DNA of 64,000 bases from assembly GCA_963832305.1 (NCBI GenBank), contig CAWHTU010000018.1, positions 372,001 to 436,000 of the forward strand. The letters are read 5' to 3'. Below the pieces are notes generated by a model, which saw only the letters and a list, made by a program, of their open reading frames with translations, had not been told where the DNA came from and made no database searches. This stretch comes from Roseiarcus sp963832305 (lineage in GTDB: Bacteria; Pseudomonadota; Alphaproteobacteria; Rhizobiales; Beijerinckiaceae). Made by a program: the position numbers and the translations under genes. Of the stretch, positions 61,785-64,000 are shown piece by piece (position 1 is the stretch's first letter; each line of letters opens with the position of its first letter).

Positions 61785-63401
61785 ATGTTCGGGAACAAGC
61801 GGACGGGTCGATTCATTGCCGTCTTAGGTCTTTCATTTGTCTTGAGCGCCGGCTTCATCTCATTGGCGCGCGCCGACGACGCGGCGCCGGCCGCCGACAC
61901 GGCCAAGGCCGCCGCCAAGGCGGCCGAGCCGGTCACGACCAAAGATCCTCAGATCGCGCTTGATGATCTCGAACTCTTGCTCGAGCCCATGACCAAGGGG
62001 GAAATCGAAACCGAGGTCAAAGGCTGGTTTGCATTGTTGCAAGCCAAGGAGCGCGAAATCACGGTCGCCGAGCTCGACGTCCGGCGCAAGAATCGTGAGA
62101 TCGCGCAGCTCGAGAAGCAGAAGGCGGCGGCCGCGGATCTCGCCAAGGCCACCGAGGAGGCCAAGGCCGCCACGACCGACAAGGACAAGGAGGCGGCTGC
62201 GAAGCATCTGGCCGACGCGCAGAAAAATCTCGCCCAGACAGTCGCCACCGCGAGCAAGGAGACCGCCAAGGAAGAGAAGAAGGCCGAGGCGACCACCGCC
62301 GCGATGGCCAAGCAGGCCGATGCGGCGCCCCCGCCGGCGACGGTCACGGATTCCGGGACGGGCGCAAAGGTCGTGCCTTCGGCGGGCGATAAGGAGGTCC
62401 TCCAGAAGGCCGCTGAAACGGCGGCGAAGAAGTCCGAGGCCACCGGCGACACCACGAAGGTCGAGAAGGTGGTGGCGGCGACCGAGAAGGAAGCCGCGGC
62501 GACCGAACAAGTCAAATCAATGGCCGAAGCGACTCCGGCGGCGGGAACAGCGGCGACGCCGGCGGCGGTCGCCGATACCTCGAACAAGGCCGAAAAAATG
62601 GCCGCGAAGGCCGATGAGGCCTCGGCCGCCAAGGCCGACGTCAAGGTCCAGCTCGTCGACTACAGCACCCAATTGATGAGCGAACGCACGGCGCTCGTCG
62701 ATCGCCTCAAGCTGGTCCTGGACAAGTGGGAGGCCAAGGGCGGCGACCCGAAGGACTATCGGATGTATATCGCCTCGATCGGCGGCATCAAGATCGACGT
62801 CTCTGATCGCGCCGCAACGATGGCGAGGATCTCGGCCTGGCTCACCGCCGATGAGGGCGGGCTCCGCCTGGCGCGCGATCTGGCGACGTTCTTTGGTTAC
62901 ATCATCGGCTCCGTGATCGTCGCCTGGATCGTTCGCGTGATCCTGCGCCGGGTGATGAGCGGGGGGCGGGTGACTTCGCATCTCTTGCGCGACTTTGTCA
63001 TTTCCAGCGCCGGGCGGATCATCGTCGCGATCGGCGTCCTGCTCGGATTGTCTGCGCTCGAAGTGAACCTCGCGCCGTTGCTCGCAGTGATCGGCGCCGC
63101 AGGCTTCGTCGTCGCCTTCGCGCTGCAAGGCACGCTAAGCAATTTCGCCAGCGGCCTGCTTATCATGTTCAACAAACCGTTCGACGTCGGCGATGAGGTG
63201 GAAGTCGGCGGCGGCATCAAGGGCCGGGTCACGCGGGTCAGCATCTTCAGCACCTATATCGAGACGGACGACGGATTGCTGAAGATCGTACCCAACGACA
63301 ACATCTGGAAAGCCGTCATCGTCAATCAGACGACCGGCGTCGTGAAGGCCCCGCCGGTGGCCGAGGCGAAGCCCGCCGGCGCGACGCCCGCGGCGGGGTG
63401 A
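61785..63401 (+). CDS. MscS-family mechanosensitive channel with long Ala/Lys-rich N-terminus
   Basis: The 538-residue protein has a signal-like hydrophobic start (FIAVLGLSFVLSAGFISLARA). Residues about 85-290 are a highly charged, Ala/Lys/Glu-rich, probably coiled-coil periplasmic region. Three membrane segments follow (FFGYIIGSVIVAWIV, RIIVAIGVLLGLSAL, PLLAVIGAAGFVVAFALQG). The third and the next stretch, LSNFASGLLIMFNKPFDVGD, carry the MscS pore and beta-domain signature. The channel may release solutes on osmotic downshock. The C-terminus is a Pro/Ala tail. A DUF4337 gene follows 178 bp downstream. Confidence 0.9.
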   Translation: MFGNKRTGRFIAVLGLSFVLSAGFISLARADDAAPAADTAKAAAKAAEPVTTKDPQIALDDLELLLEPMTKGEIETEVKGWFALLQAKEREITVAELDVRRKNREIAQLEKQKAAAADLAKATEEAKAATTDKDKEAAAKHLADAQKNLAQTVATASKETAKEEKKAEATTAAMAKQADAAPPPATVTDSGTGAKVVPSAGDKEVLQKAAETAAKKSEATGDTTKVEKVVAATEKEAAATEQVKSMAEATPAAGTAATPAAVADTSNKAEKMAAKADEASAAKADVKVQLVDYSTQLMSERTALVDRLKLVLDKWEAKGGDPKDYRMYIASIGGIKIDVSDRAATMARISAWLTADEGGLRLARDLATFFGYIIGSVIVAWIVRVILRRVMSGGRVTSHLLRDFVISSAGRIIVAIGVLLGLSALEVNLAPLLAVIGAAGFVVAFALQGTLSNFASGLLIMFNKPFDVGDEVEVGGGIKGRVTRVSIFSTYIETDDGLLKIVPNDNIWKAVIVNQTTGVVKAPPVAEAKPAGATPAAG

Positions 63402-63579
63402 GGCGGCCGAGTCGGCGGGACGAGGCGGCGTGATAGCCGGATCGGGGCATGGATTATGGGGAAAAACCGGCCGCGCCCCCCGATATGACAATCGGATTAT
63501 GCGTGAAATAGCGTAGCGTGCTGATTCGCCGCCTTTTGAATAAGGCGCGCGCGTTTTCTGCCGAGGAGGGGAAGGTCTG

Positions 63580-64000
63580 ATGTCGGAAGCCACCGATTCC
63601 GCAGTCGAGGCCAAGGAAAAGAGTCAGGCGGTCGCGCTTGTGATCGCGGTGCTCGCGCTTTTGCTGGCGCTGGCCGAAGCAGGAGCGAAAAACGCCCAGC
63701 ACCTGTCGACGGAGAAAAACATCGAGTTCCTCCGATCTGTTCAATTTCTATCAGGCGAAGAAGATCCGCTCGACCGTCGTCGAAACGGCCGCCTCGACGC
63801 TCGAGGCGCAGAAGAGCGCGATCAGCGACCCGACCGCGCAGGCGGCGTTCGAGAAGCAGATCGCCGATTTCAAGGCGACCGTCGCGCGCTACGAGAAGGA
63901 CCCCAACACTCCGGAAGACAGCATGGATGCGATCCAGGAGCGGGCGAAAGAGGCGTCGGAAACTCGGGAGCTGGCCAATCGCCGGCTCGGGCACTATGAG
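63580..64000 (+). pseudogene. DUF4337 family protein, +1 frameshifted and cut by the window end
   Basis: ATG 63580 gives MSEATDSAVEAKEKSQAVAL with one membrane segment (VIAVLALLLALAEAGAKN) and ends its frame after LSTEKNIE. The next frame continues DLFNFYQAKKIRSTVVE, then AASTLEAQKSAISDP and ASETRELANRRLGHYE to the edge, matching DUF4337. One extra T at 63727-63728 breaks it; deleting it restores GAGTC and reads NIESSDLFNFYQAKK. DUF4337 proteins are small membrane-tethered proteins of unknown function. This is the third gene in the window broken at a GANTC site. Confidence 0.87.

Overview
The window is high-GC chromosomal DNA from an alphaproteobacterium, most likely of the order Hyphomicrobiales (Rhizobiales). 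The basis is the rpsM-rpsK-rpoA-rplQ block with an alphaproteobacterial-type RpoA, the bolA / DnaJ-like / cobS neighbourhood, an aerobic-type cobaltochelatase gene, a PEPxxWA-type sorting signal, and palindromic intergenic repeats of a kind common in this order. Genus cannot be set from the sequence alone. No rRNA, tRNA, CRISPR array or intact insertion sequence was seen.

Layout. 0-5 kb: the N-terminal part of argJ and a periplasmic parvulin-type isomerase on the minus strand, then the ribosomal protein / RNA polymerase alpha block. 5-10 kb: a low-GC YHS-domain gene, a LuxR-type regulator, a two-helix membrane protein resembling Pycsar effectors, a Deg-type protease and an orphan ParA-like ATPase. 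10-25 kb: a frameshifted xseB, amino-acid uptake and metabolism genes (ald, omega-amino-acid:pyruvate aminotransferase, a four-gene polar amino-acid ABC operon whose binding protein is frameshifted), transporters, a SleB hydrolase and a PEP-CTERM protein next to a decayed copy of the aminotransferase tail. 25-34 kb: thpR, a cytochrome P450, an AlgX/AlgJ-like protein, cobU, a YgjP-like metalloprotein, a hydrolase, a glycosyltransferase, cytochrome b561, pirin and a cytochrome c remnant.

34-41 kb: a PfkB kinase (psuK candidate) and psuG, usually neighbours, are separated by about 6 kb. In between lies a compact five-gene operon (PqqD-like protein, HprK-related kinase, two family-2 glycosyltransferases, a large nucleotidyltransferase with tandem C-terminal beta-domains). 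It looks like a peptide- or polysaccharide-modification system and is the best candidate here for a little-described system. 41-54 kb: SrpA-type catalase with cytochrome b561, an M29 aminopeptidase, guaA, an FMN reductase, a frameshifted DUF29 gene, cobS, a J-domain protein and bolA. 54-64 kb: a YkuD lipoprotein, Nudix hydrolase, phosphoesterase, a GlxA-type regulator divergent from a BBE-like oxidase, a small secreted protein with three 24-residue Cys repeats set among gene remnants, a class III cyclase with a 2TM tail, an MscS channel and a DUF4337 gene cut by the window end.

A cross-cutting observation: three genes (xseB, the ABC binding protein, DUF4337) are each broken by one extra base, every time inside a GAGTC/GACTC pentamer, which is a GANTC site of the alphaproteobacterial methylase CcrM. 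Restoring GAGTC restores each family's reading frame. This points to systematic base-calling error at methylated sites, or less likely to mutation there, rather than to three independent gene losses.
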